Positions 23,177-31,297 of a stretch of DNA of 34,620 bases are shown here, one piece after another. Both the position numbers and the translations under genes were made by a program. The first letter of the stretch is position 1; the number at the start of each line of letters is the position of its first letter. The stretch lies in contig JADLFV010000094.1 in assembly GCA_020849625.1 (NCBI GenBank), forward strand, positions 1 to 34,620, in the 5' to 3' direction. Under the pieces are notes generated by a model. That model saw nothing but the letters and a program-made list of their open reading frames with translations. It was not told the origin of the DNA and searched no databases. The DNA comes from Phycisphaeraceae bacterium (GTDB lineage Bacteria; Planctomycetota; Phycisphaerae; Phycisphaerales; Phycisphaeraceae).

Positions 23177-24169
23177 TTGAAGTACACATGCATCAACCGA
23201 ACAGGTGTCGCAGTCAGCGCGGTCGGGCTGGGTTGCGTCACGTTCGGGCGAGAGATCGACCAGGACACGTCTTTTCGCCTACTCGATTATGCGATGGAAA
23301 AGGGTGTCAACCTGTTGGACACGGCCGAATCCTACGGTGGTGGTCAGTCTAAAGCTCTTCGCGAGCACGAATTTGCAATTAGCGACACCCGTGAGGTGTC
23401 CACGGAACAAAGCTCTTCCGAGAAAATCATTGGCCGCTGGCTCAAGGCACGCAATGTGCGCGACCAGGTCGTCATATGTACCAAAGTCCGGACGAAAGGC
23501 GGCGGCGGGACGGTGGAAGACATCACCCGATCGCTCCAATCAAGTCTTGAACGGCTTGGCGTCGATTGTGTTGATGTTTTCATGATGCACACCCCTGACA
23601 CAAGCGTTCCGATCGATGAAATACTGAGCGAATTAAACACCTGTATGGACAAGGGTATGACACGGATGCTGGGCGCCAGCAACTTCACTGCAGCCCAGAT
23701 GAAAGCTGCGCTTGCGGCGTCAGGCGCCAGAGGCTGGCCGTGCATGAAAGTTGTCGAGCCACCCTACAACCTGATAGTCCGTGACGCTGAGGAGCAACTG
23801 TTTCCTCTATGCCTAGAACAGAATATCGCTGCCTTCATCTACAGCCCGCTGTGTCAGGGTTTGCTGTCCGGCAAATACACGCGCAATACAACGGATATCC
23901 CCCGGGGGTCACGCTTCGATATCAAACCAGCGCTGGGGCCACGTTATTTCACTGACCGAAACTTCAGGATCATCGACAAGTTGCGGCAGCAAGCCGCTGT
24001 CATGGGTGTGCCGATGGTTCGATTGGCTGTCGCGTGGGCCATGACACATCCATCGGTCACATCCACGCTCATCGGCGCCCGGACCCTTCAACATATTGAC
24101 AATGGACTTGAAGCTCTGGCGATGGCGCTTGACCCTGATGTGCGCGCCGAGATGTCAACGTGGCACTAA
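23177..24169 (+). CDS. Aldo-keto reductase
   Basis: This 330-residue NADPH-dependent oxidoreductase has the complete catalytic tetrad: D48 and Y53 (NLLDTAESYG), K103 (VICTKV) and H138 (MMHTPD). The cofactor-binding C-terminal loop includes TSTLIGARTLQHIDNGLEAL. The protein begins KYTCINRTGVAVSAVGLG, the usual family N-terminus, so the start must be the TTG at 23177; no ATG is available nearby and only a weak GGGA lies upstream. A segment around residues 62-82 (HEFAISDTREVSTEQSS) is longer than in most members. The substrate is probably a sugar or ketone; sugar dehydrogenase activity is possible in this context. Confidence 0.88.
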   Translation: MKYTCINRTGVAVSAVGLGCVTFGREIDQDTSFRLLDYAMEKGVNLLDTAESYGGGQSKALREHEFAISDTREVSTEQSSSEKIIGRWLKARNVRDQVVICTKVRTKGGGGTVEDITRSLQSSLERLGVDCVDVFMMHTPDTSVPIDEILSELNTCMDKGMTRMLGASNFTAAQMKAALAASGARGWPCMKVVEPPYNLIVRDAEEQLFPLCLEQNIAAFIYSPLCQGLLSGKYTRNTTDIPRGSRFDIKPALGPRYFTDRNFRIIDKLRQQAAVMGVPMVRLAVAWAMTHPSVTSTLIGARTLQHIDNGLEALAMALDPDVRAEMSTWH

Positions 24170-24173
24170 ACAG

Positions 24174-24199
24174 CCGGTTTTCGCTAAGATCCTCAACAC
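24174..24199. repeat. Short repeated string between converging genes, copy 2
   Basis: CCGGTTTTCGCT (24174-24185) and CCTCAACAC (24191-24199) repeat the two blocks at 17228-17257. Both copies lie directly after a plus-strand gene that converges on a minus-strand gene. Confidence 0.35.
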
Positions 24200-24212
24200 A
24201 GGCCATAGGACA

Positions 24213-25052
24213 TCACTGATCTCTCACCCAGTGCCTGAGAAGCGGCTTGACGTTCTCCGGTAGCGTAGCGTAAACATCTGGAGGAATGGGCCCAACCTCA
24301 TTCTCACCGAGACCCGTCTCGTCCATGATACGGGTACGTTCGTTAGAGCCGGGCATGAGCACGTTGAGGTTAAGCCACCACGGCGCGTAACGTACGGGGA
24401 CACCAACGCGAGGCCGGTCGCTGCGGTTTGGGGCGACTGCGTGCCAGAGACGACTATCGAATACCAGAACGCTGCCAGCTTCGCCAGTGGCGTGCATTTC
24501 GGTAGGGTAAGGTTTGAGCGGATCGACGCCGTTGCCACCCGTCGGATTGGTGCTGCAACGATGACTGCCCGGAACGATGAACGTGCCACCTGATTCTTCC
24601 GTAAAGGGCGAGAGCATCCATATGGTTGTCAGATGCATCACCGCGTCTGGATACGGCATGCGGATGTGCCCCGCCTTGGTTTGGTTGAATGGCCAGTCCG
24701 CATGCCACGTGCCGCGCTCGTTCCCTGGATAATTGATTGCCGCCGTTGTCATGGATATCCGCACGTGCGGGCCAAGCAGCGCTTCGGCAATGCTCATCAT
24801 TCGATCGTCGGCAAGGTACGGAGCGAGGGACTGATCGTGAGCGATGAGGCCCTTGCACGTCTTGGCGCCCTGGACCATGGTCTTTCGGCCTACCGCGGTG
24901 ACCGTCTCTTCGACACTGCGCCGCACTGCGTCCACTTCGTCCTCGGGAATGACGCCGTCAAGCACACAAAAACCATCTACTCGCAGATGTGACAACGCCT
25001 CATCGATTGATGTCATTTGTTTGGTTTCTACGGTCACGCTTAGTGTCTCCAT
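24213..25052 (-). CDS. Phytanoyl-CoA dioxygenase (PhyH) family oxygenase
   Basis: This 279-residue protein is an Fe(II)/2-oxoglutarate-dependent oxygenase. The iron-binding triad is visible as H117 and D119 (TWHADWPFNQ) and H204 (SRLWHAVAPN), with an arginine for 2-oxoglutarate in NRSDRPRVGVPVR. Residues LSPFTEESGGTFIVPGSHR form the typical double-stranded beta-helix core. Planctomycetes carry many PhyH proteins of unknown substrate. It converges with the aldo-keto reductase gene. Its promoter places the transcription start only about 10 bases before the ATG, and no Shine-Dalgarno is present, so translation may begin on a nearly leaderless mRNA. Confidence 0.88.
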   Translation of the reverse strand: METLSVTVETKQMTSIDEALSHLRVDGFCVLDGVIPEDEVDAVRRSVEETVTAVGRKTMVQGAKTCKGLIAHDQSLAPYLADDRMMSIAEALLGPHVRISMTTAAINYPGNERGTWHADWPFNQTKAGHIRMPYPDAVMHLTTIWMLSPFTEESGGTFIVPGSHRCSTNPTGGNGVDPLKPYPTEMHATGEAGSVLVFDSRLWHAVAPNRSDRPRVGVPVRYAPWWLNLNVLMPGSNERTRIMDETGLGENEVGPIPPDVYATLPENVKPLLRHWVRDQ

Positions 25053-25069
25053 TGTGTGGTATCAAAGAA

Positions 25070-25097
25070 ACTATACCCACGCGCGTTGTATTGTCAA
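25070..25097 (-). promoter_or_regulatory. Promoter of the PhyH gene
   Basis: On the minus strand TTGACA (25097-25092) and TATAGT (25075-25070) are separated by 16 bases. The predicted start at about 25063 leaves roughly 10 bases of leader before the ATG at 25052. Confidence 0.7.
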
Positions 25098-25129
25098 ACT
25101 AGACCTCTTGCAAACCTGGCTTTCCCTCG

Positions 25130-25327
25130 ATGTGCCATGCGCGAGGGGTGGATATAGCTGTGATTAGGTTACGCCCCTCTAAAATCCTGCTTATCGGCAC
25201 CGTGGTCCTCATTTTAATAATATCTATAAAACATTATTTCACAGTATATTATGATTTATTGCCCTCAGTTGTGAAAAAATTGTTGACTTGGAGGCGACCT
25301 GGAAAGATACTGAATGGCGCACATTGA
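25130..25327 (+). CDS. Possible 65-residue single-span membrane peptide
   Basis: This short frame encodes a basic N-terminus, one strong hydrophobic segment (ILLIGTVVLILIISI, about residues 19-33) and a basic tail. An internal GTG at 25160 could be the real start, with GGGGTGG upstream. The likely promoter of the prepilin-like gene lies inside the frame, and the AT-rich composition around 25210-25260 could produce the hydrophobic codons by chance. I recognise no family and rate it unproven. Confidence 0.2.
   Translation: MCHARGVDIAVIRLRPSKILLIGTVVLILIISIKHYFTVYYDLLPSVVKKLLTWRRPGKILNGAH
25283..25311 (+). promoter_or_regulatory. Promoter of the prepilin-like gene
   Basis: TTGACT (25283-25288) and GATACT (25306-25311) are separated by 17 bases, directly after an AT-rich stretch that could act as an UP element. 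The predicted start near 25318 gives a leader of about 145 bases. Confidence 0.55.
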
Positions 25328-25462
25328 TTGTGTTCTGTTCAGTTTGAACCTACGCCGCGAGTTGCTGTGCGACAGGGACTGGCAATCGCACCTCTGGACG
25401 TGATACGTGCAGAGATGAGTGCTTTTTTTAGTGGCGTTTATGCGTATGCCTGGAGTGTGAAC

Positions 25463-26422
25463 ATGAGCATGCGAAAAAAACGCGGCAACACTGACAGTAC
25501 GTGTCGGATGATTAAAGCCGAAGATAAAGGGAAGACGGGTGATCGTGGCAACCACGACTGGACTATCCATGACAGAGGCATAAGGGACTGCAAAGTCCTA
25601 CTGATTGACAATCGATTCAATGTCCAGCGGGGTTTCACACTGATCGAGTTGCTGGTGGTGATATCCATCATTGCGATCTTGATCGCGATGCTTTTGCCGG
25701 CATTGCGCAAGGCAAGGGAAGCCGCCAACGTGTCGGTTTGCCTCTCGAACCAGAAACAAACCGTGTTGGCGCTCGTAGCGTACGCTGGTGACAATGATGG
25801 CTACTGGCCGAAATGGCCACCCGGCGCGGCCGCATATCACACGTATTACATCATGTTTCCAGATGCGCCCCCTCCTGACCCGGAATTTTTCAAGGGATGG
25901 GTTGGGATGGGGCTCATCGTCGCTTATGGGTATCTCAATGACGTGAAAGGACTATATTGCCCCAGCCAGCGCTATGAGTGGTTTACTTACGAATTCAATT
26001 GGGGCGGTGGTAACTCCATGGCAAACAATCCCAATGGCATCCGCCGTTGCAGTTATTACTACCGCATGTTCAACAAGCTTGAATCCGGGGTGACAGTAGA
26101 TGACGTGGATGAAGTGTTGAGCTACAGAATGGAAACAAAGAAGCCCAGAGCTATGGTCGCAGATATATTTTACCCGGGTTATCCCACATGGGGACCCTAT
26201 CCAGCGGACACCGCCTGGGCGCACATTACCCCCCACATTGTGAATACCGGATATTCCGATGGTCATGGCGAGTCGTTTCCGGATTCGGAACAACTCTGGC
26301 GTTATGCCACGCAGGGATTTAATCCGTTCAACATCCCCTACGCGAGTGATTTCGTTGTATCAGCCTGGAAGTATCTCGATGGCGATCCGGAAAGAATGAA
26401 ATCAAACTACCCGTTGCCATAG
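25463..26422 (+). CDS. Type IV prepilin/pseudopilin-like secreted protein of the planctomycete type
   Basis: About 319 residues from the ATG at 25463, which has GGAG 7 bases upstream. The prepilin cleavage site [11 protein letters not shown] lies near residue 56, followed by a membrane helix and [20 protein letters not shown]. Downstream are [21 protein letters not shown] and a C-terminal [19 protein letters not shown], the pattern of planctomycete and lentisphaeral DUF1559/H-X9-DG-like proteins, with a DGH here. These proteins are numerous, often beside sugar catabolism genes, and their function is not known. The leader of about 56 charged residues before the cleavage site is much longer than usual, so a closer unrecognised start is possible, for example an ATG at 25508. 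Confidence 0.82.
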   Translation: MSMRKKRGNTDSTCRMIKAEDKGKTGDRGNHDWTIHDRGIRDCKVLLIDNRFNVQRGFTLIELLVVISIIAILIAMLLPALRKAREAANVSVCLSNQKQTVLALVAYAGDNDGYWPKWPPGAAAYHTYYIMFPDAPPPDPEFFKGWVGMGLIVAYGYLNDVKGLYCPSQRYEWFTYEFNWGGGNSMANNPNGIRRCSYYYRMFNKLESGVTVDDVDEVLSYRMETKKPRAMVADIFYPGYPTWGPYPADTAWAHITPHIVNTGYSDGHGESFPDSEQLWRYATQGFNPFNIPYASDFVVSAWKYLDGDPERMKSNYPLP

Positions 26423-26524
26423 GGCGCCCGCCAGCCTTGCACCTCAACTCGGCTCGGGTTCAGATTCCGTTGATGCACAGTTGCCATTCATATCAATGCG
26501 CGGCAAACTGGCACAGTTGAGGTT

Positions 26525-28084
26525 ATGACGACAGGAAACAACAGACCCATTCTCGTGCCACGACCGCGCGAATATCGGCGTCTGAATGGTCATTTTGTAC
26601 TCACTCAAGCCACTCAGATGACAGTTCGTGGTGAACGATCGCGTGCAAGGTTTACCCTTGACCGCCTCACCCGATTGATACAAGACGAGTTCGGATTGAC
26701 TTTTAGCGGCGCCATCGCTGATTCGTTGACATTTGAAGCACTTGTGTCGAACGACGGCCCGCCAAACGGTAGCAGCGTGACAGAACTCCCTGCCAGAGAG
26801 GGCGCCTATGCGCTGACGTGCACGCCCACCGGGATACATGTGTCCGCCAGGGATTGGTCCGGACTGTTTTATGGTGCCATGACGCTATGGCAGTTGATGT
26901 CACAGTCCCAGGGAGCGGTTGCTGTGCCTGCCTGTCATATTGTGGATTGGCCACACTATCACTGGCGCGGTTTCATGATCGACAGTGGCCGGGCTCCGAA
27001 CAGCCTGCCAAAGATTAAGCGTATCATCCGGATCTGCTCCACCCTTAAACTGAACATGATGCTTTTTCGCGAGGCTGATGATGAACTCAACGCGGTGCGC
27101 TACCGCAACAATCCTCTCGGCTCGGAGAACCCGCACGCATTCACAATGGAGCAGATGGGGGAGTTGATCACGTACGCCGGCGAGTACGGCATTACGGTCG
27201 TGCCGGAAATTGAATCCCTGGGACACGCCGCGGCGCGGAGGCGGCATTATCCGCATCTGATACAGGGCGGCATTCAGACTCAATACCCCGGCGTGGGTGA
27301 ACATACACGCAAGTCAAACTACGACATCAACAACCCGCAGACGTACGAATTGCTCGCCGAGATTTATGAGGAATGGATGCCCCTGCTGTCGAGCCCATTG
27401 CTGCACATCGGACTCGATGAAGTGCGCTTACCGCCTGAGGCGCAATCAGAGCATCTGCATAAACTGTTACCGATGTTGTTGGGGATAGCGGAGAAGCATG
27501 ACAAACGATTGATGCCCATCATCTGGGACGATGCGCCGCCCACGCCGGTCGAATACCAGGATCGCGTCATCCGCTGCCTGTGGAGCTATGGTGAGGCCGG
27601 CGAAATCGACCGCAACCACCCCCAGATGGCAAACCAACAACATCTTGTATCACTCTCATCAGTCGGCTGCACTCAGAAAGTGCTGATGGTCGGCGGGTCA
27701 GGCGCGACCCACGAGCCCTACGGCAAGGACGATCCGCGCCTGGCGATTCACAACCTTTCGAGCTGGTCACGCTGGGGAAGCGAGCGCGAGAATTTCATCG
27801 GTCTGCTGGCGGGCCAATGGGGCGGCAACATGACCGACCTGTGGCTGACTGATTTCGCCTGTGCTGGCGACTTTGCATGGAACCCGCCCCCGGAAGCTTC
27901 GACGATCCAGAGCGCCTGTAACTGCCTGCGCATTTACCGTGAGCTGCTCAATCGCCTCAAAGACGCGCACGAGCCGAACCCGGATGAGGTCGATCGTCCC
28001 GCCTGGTACGGCATCTGGTTACCCGCAAGACGATGGGAAGCTGAGGTAGTCCCATCACAGCGCACGAAAGAAATGAATGGATAA
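26525..28084 (+). CDS. GH20-family beta-N-acetylhexosaminidase-like enzyme
   Basis: This 519-residue protein has a GH20 N-terminal alpha/beta domain (about 1-140) and a GH20 catalytic barrel beginning at WPHYHWRGFMIDSGR. The catalytic Asp-Glu pair is D298-E299 in HIGLDEV, where Asp orients the substrate acetamido group and Glu is the acid/base. Other barrel strands include VVPEIESLGHAA (226-237) and PIIWDDAPP. No signal peptide is present, so it probably acts in the cytoplasm on imported amino-sugar oligosaccharides. GAGG lies very close to the ATG. The 3' end converges on the esterase gene with only 3 bp between the two stop codons. Confidence 0.85.
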   Translation: MTTGNNRPILVPRPREYRRLNGHFVLTQATQMTVRGERSRARFTLDRLTRLIQDEFGLTFSGAIADSLTFEALVSNDGPPNGSSVTELPAREGAYALTCTPTGIHVSARDWSGLFYGAMTLWQLMSQSQGAVAVPACHIVDWPHYHWRGFMIDSGRAPNSLPKIKRIIRICSTLKLNMMLFREADDELNAVRYRNNPLGSENPHAFTMEQMGELITYAGEYGITVVPEIESLGHAAARRRHYPHLIQGGIQTQYPGVGEHTRKSNYDINNPQTYELLAEIYEEWMPLLSSPLLHIGLDEVRLPPEAQSEHLHKLLPMLLGIAEKHDKRLMPIIWDDAPPTPVEYQDRVIRCLWSYGEAGEIDRNHPQMANQQHLVSLSSVGCTQKVLMVGGSGATHEPYGKDDPRLAIHNLSSWSRWGSERENFIGLLAGQWGGNMTDLWLTDFACAGDFAWNPPPEASTIQSACNCLRIYRELLNRLKDAHEPNPDEVDRPAWYGIWLPARRWEAEVVPSQRTKEMNG

Positions 28085-28087
28085 CGG

Positions 28088-28906
28088 CTACAACTTCTGC
28101 TCGAAAGCCGCCATGGCTGCAGCGAAACGTTCCCCCAGCGTCAGCAGACCTTTTTCATCCAGATGAACATGGTCCGAGGCGGTGGACAGGTCGGCAGTCT
28201 CCACAAATGCAGTTCGGGGAGTCAACGCCGCGACTCGACGCTGCGCAGCATGCACGGTTTCGGTGTGGACCAACCAGGCGCGACCGGTTGTGGGATGGGC
28301 GGGTAGTCCGGATATGGAGGCCGCGAGAACAAACGGCAGTTGGGGAGCATTCAACTCTCGTCGCATGCAATGGATCAGTTGTACCAGATTTTCTTCGTAG
28401 GCAGCGGCCATGCGGCCGTCACATGAATCGCTTTCGCCCTGAATCCAGCAGACCCCAGCCAGATTCGCCCCGGGGATTTGTCGCTGGAGGGCCGCCAGTG
28501 CTGTCCGGACTTTGGCTACCATACCGGCGAACAGGCGCGGTCCGTCGGTCGCATCGGGCTTCCATTGGTGGGCGAGATTGGTTCCTCCATAGGCGTACTT
28601 GATCACAGCCAGCGTTCTTTGAGGGAAATGCCGAGTCATCTCCAGAGCGAATGTCAGCTCCGGTCCAAAGTGGGGGCCGTAGGTGGAAGGCCGGGGCGGT
28701 GTCGGACATAGCGGGCCCCATTGCGCGCTAGCCGAAGGCGGAAGATCGCCGTCGGCACCGAACCGGACTTCGTAGAAATACAGGACATCTTTACGAGCTT
28801 CCCGCAACGAAGCCGGAAGTTTATCTGCACGCCCTCGACCGGCCATATTCGACTGGCCCGCCAGTATGAAGACGTCCGTGGGTCGCTTGGGATCTATCGT
28901 ATGCAT
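28088..28906 (-). CDS. SGNH-type carbohydrate acetylesterase, CE6/sialate O-acetylesterase-like
   Basis: This 272-residue protein shows the SGNH hydrolase blocks of the CE6/DUF303 group: FILAGQSNMAGRG (S19 nucleophile), IKYAYGGTNLAHQW, CWIQGESDSCDG and DHVHLDEKG (D245 and H248 of the triad). By family knowledge such enzymes remove acetyl groups from xylan or sialic acid. No signal peptide is visible, so it is probably cytoplasmic, like the converging GH20 enzyme; deacetylation of imported, substituted oligosaccharides is plausible. No Shine-Dalgarno was found before the ATG. Confidence 0.85.
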   Translation of the reverse strand: MHTIDPKRPTDVFILAGQSNMAGRGRADKLPASLREARKDVLYFYEVRFGADGDLPPSASAQWGPLCPTPPRPSTYGPHFGPELTFALEMTRHFPQRTLAVIKYAYGGTNLAHQWKPDATDGPRLFAGMVAKVRTALAALQRQIPGANLAGVCWIQGESDSCDGRMAAAYEENLVQLIHCMRRELNAPQLPFVLAASISGLPAHPTTGRAWLVHTETVHAAQRRVAALTPRTAFVETADLSTASDHVHLDEKGLLTLGERFAAAMAAFEQKL

Positions 28907-28999
28907 CGTTATCAGCTTTCAATGCAGGGTGATCATAACTCCATGTGAACGATCGCTTAGAACTACGACGCCGACCACTCCATGAACGGACGCCGGCTC

Positions 29000-29028
29000 T
29001 TGACAGAGATGATGGTGCAACATAAGAT
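29000..29028 (+). promoter_or_regulatory. Promoter of the DHDPS-UroD-DHDPS gene run
   Basis: TTGACA (29000-29005) and TAAGAT (29023-29028) are separated by 17 bases. The predicted start near 29035 leaves a leader of about 125 bases to the ATG at 29161; the leader has no recognised riboswitch. Confidence 0.55.
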
Positions 29029-29160
29029 GGGGTTCAGTTTGAATGCTCAATCTTTAGTTTGACATTATAACCGTTCTCGAAAGCAGATGGAAGAGTTCAT
29101 TTCGATGGGAACTTGTTATTGAGTTGGCGTCGTTTTTCATATTGTTGAGGGAGGTCATGC

Positions 29161-30075
29161 ATGAGCATATTTGAAGGTACGGTTGCCGTTGTTCCAAGTC
29201 CCTTGAACGAAGATGAGAGCCCCGATCTGCCAGGGACTGAAAAACTGATCGAGTTCCTGGTCAGCGAAAAGGTCGGCCTCTTTGCTCTTGGTTCGGCTGG
29301 AGAGGAGATGAATCTTCCCTTCGGCACAAGGGTTCAGATCGCTCGAAAGATCGCCGAGGTCAACAATGGCCGCAGCGGACTTCTGATGGGTGCCGGTACT
29401 TTTGGTGTCCGCGATGCCTTGGATTTTTGCAAAGAAATCAAGGACTGCAAAATCGACGGGATACACGTCATTTCCTACGACAGCAAGATGAGTGATAGCG
29501 GCGTCGAAAAGCTCTACTCCTCCATTGCCGATCAAATCCCGTTTCCGTTATGGCTTTACCAGAATTCTACTCGAAGCAACGGCATATCCATCGATGCTGC
29601 CAGGAGACTCAAGGAACATCCCAATATCGTGGGCTGCAAGATCGCGGGTTTTCACTTGCGGACCAACTTGGACTTCGTCGCACTTGCCGATGATAATTTT
29701 GAGGTCATCGGCTCGGCCGATGCGCAATTCTTCGCCTTTATGTGTCTCGGGCTGAAGGCCTGCACCACAAGTTCGGCTTCGTGTTTCCCCGAGTTGTTCA
29801 AGGATCTTCATAAGGCAATCGCCAGCAACGACCTGCAAAAAGCCAGAGAGAAGAATAAGCAGGTACTCCGTTTCCTCAAACGAGTGCCCAAGGGGGCATA
29901 TAAGCATAACGGCGAATCCACCGCTGAACTCAAATACTTCTTGTCGCTTCGGGGCATATGCAAAGAATACTGCGCCAAGCCTTGGCGCGACCTCAACGAC
30001 GAGGAAAAGAGCGCGGCCCGCGAGGTATTCAAGGACTACCAGCTATACCTCAAAGACGGCAAGATCCGGGCCTGA
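29161..30075 (+). CDS. DHDPS/N-acetylneuraminate lyase family aldolase (copy 1)
   Basis: This 304-residue class I aldolase-like protein has K160 (VGCKIAG), the Schiff-base position, Y133 (LYQNSTRS) matching the family's catalytic Tyr, and GSAGEE (44-49) in place of the G-T/S-T/S-G-E carboxylate-binding motif. The family acts on pyruvate plus an aldehyde: dihydrodipicolinate synthase, N-acetylneuraminate lyase or 2-keto-3-deoxy acid aldolases. The divergence of the carboxylate motif and the peripheral position near GH20 and esterase genes favour a sugar-acid aldolase over lysine biosynthesis. GGGAGG lies 7 bases before the ATG. It is probably the first gene of a three-gene run. Confidence 0.85.
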   Translation: MSIFEGTVAVVPSPLNEDESPDLPGTEKLIEFLVSEKVGLFALGSAGEEMNLPFGTRVQIARKIAEVNNGRSGLLMGAGTFGVRDALDFCKEIKDCKIDGIHVISYDSKMSDSGVEKLYSSIADQIPFPLWLYQNSTRSNGISIDAARRLKEHPNIVGCKIAGFHLRTNLDFVALADDNFEVIGSADAQFFAFMCLGLKACTTSSASCFPELFKDLHKAIASNDLQKAREKNKQVLRFLKRVPKGAYKHNGESTAELKYFLSLRGICKEYCAKPWRDLNDEEKSAAREVFKDYQLYLKDGKIRA

Positions 30076-30142
30076 CGCTTATTTTCGTCACGGAGTGCAG
30101 AGTGAGACCGGCTTTGCTTCACTATTGATAACTACGAATGCC

Positions 30143-31189
30143 ATGTCCGACAACAACCGATGGCTGGTCACCCTGCCGCAGTGCAGGCAAAAGGAAATGC
30201 TGGCCAAGCACGCCGCCTTCTGGACGCGCGAGCCCGGCAGCGCGGCTCTGCTGGGCTATGTGACCGAAAGCTCGCGTTTTCCCTTGCAAAACCTGGATAT
30301 TCAGCACGAGGGCGCCTTCACGCCGCAGGACATCACCGCCGAATTCCTACGGGCTGATACCAGCTATCGTGAGCCGATTCTGCCGGAGGACGAGCTTTTC
30401 CCGGCCAAAACCCCGCTGGCGCCCATACCTTGGAGCGAAGGCTACTGCGGCGCAGACATTTTTCTATACACAAAATCCCGTACCGCTCGTGCGAAGTCTC
30501 CAGGTAAACCACCTGAAAGCCTTGAAGAACTCCAGGCCATGCTGCAGCCGGCTTGGTTGGACAAGTTAGTCGAGAGCACCAAAGCCAATGTCTCAGCAGC
30601 GGCCGACAAGTCTCTGGTGTGCGAGTCCATCTTACGCGGTCCGGGCGACTGCCTGGAATCGCTCATCGGCGCTCAAACCCTCTGCCTTTGGTGTTATGAC
30701 AAGCCAGAGCTGCTGATGGATATGTTGGATTGGCTCGCCGATTGCTTGATCAGGCTGCACAAAGCTCAACTGGCAGCCACGCCCCACTTTCACGGTGGTA
30801 CAGTGAACCGCTACCACGTCTGGGGGCCTGAAGAAAATATCATGACCGCCGCTGACGTTGCCGTTCTGCTCTCGCCGACACACTTCAGAGACATCTTCCT
30901 GCCCTCGTACAGAAAGATCGCCCGCAGTTTCAAGACCGCCGGCATCCACTTCCATACCGCCGCCCGACAGCACGCCACTGCCCTGATGGAAATGGACGAA
31001 TTGGACGCCATCGAATGGGGGTTGGATTCCATGGGCCCCCCTCTCGAAGAGCTTTTGCCGTTGTTTGCCAGAATCCTCCAAAACAAGAGCGTCATTCTCA
31101 AGAACGTCATCAACGAATCCCAGGCAGAGATGATCAGAAAGAAATTGCCCAATGAAGGTCTTTGTCTGATCATACGGAAAAACTATTGA
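30143..31189 (+). CDS. Uroporphyrinogen decarboxylase-like (UroD/MtaA superfamily) protein
   Basis: About 348 residues with the general plan of the UroD-like barrel seen in many planctomycete and lentisphaeral proteins: a central ESILRGPGDCLESLIGAQ segment, KPELLMDMLDWLADCLIRLHKAQ, then GIHFHTAARQH and a C-terminal part with IEWGLDSMGPPLEELLPLF. Haem synthesis is unlikely, since these proteins lack the UroD substrate motif. Members related to corrinoid methyltransferases are known, but I cannot point to the zinc ligands with certainty. It is flanked by two DHDPS-type aldolase genes. The start is uncertain: ATG at 30143 was chosen over an upstream GTG at 30095; neither has a good ribosome-binding site. 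Confidence 0.7.
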   Translation: MSDNNRWLVTLPQCRQKEMLAKHAAFWTREPGSAALLGYVTESSRFPLQNLDIQHEGAFTPQDITAEFLRADTSYREPILPEDELFPAKTPLAPIPWSEGYCGADIFLYTKSRTARAKSPGKPPESLEELQAMLQPAWLDKLVESTKANVSAAADKSLVCESILRGPGDCLESLIGAQTLCLWCYDKPELLMDMLDWLADCLIRLHKAQLAATPHFHGGTVNRYHVWGPEENIMTAADVAVLLSPTHFRDIFLPSYRKIARSFKTAGIHFHTAARQHATALMEMDELDAIEWGLDSMGPPLEELLPLFARILQNKSVILKNVINESQAEMIRKKLPNEGLCLIIRKNY

Positions 31190-31297
31190 ATACTGAATAT
31201 CTGGTATTAAGCATCATGTTATTCCGTTTCACAACATCGTGAATGTTACAGAAGCAGGGTGAGATCACACAACAATCCTTTATGGTTTATCTGAGAA

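Larger units (their letters stand above)
25053..25462. other. Divergent intergenic region between PhyH and prepilin-like genes
   Basis: The region holds the PhyH promoter (25070-25097), an AT-rich stretch (25200-25280), a plus-strand promoter (25283-25311) and a predicted leader of about 145 bases before the prepilin-like gene. A short membrane-peptide frame crosses the middle and is listed separately. Confidence 0.45.

Noticed and set aside
30143..31189. Haem biosynthetic uroporphyrinogen decarboxylase (hemE)
   Set aside because: The N-terminal HemE substrate motif is absent and there are no haem genes nearby; only superfamily similarity is supported.
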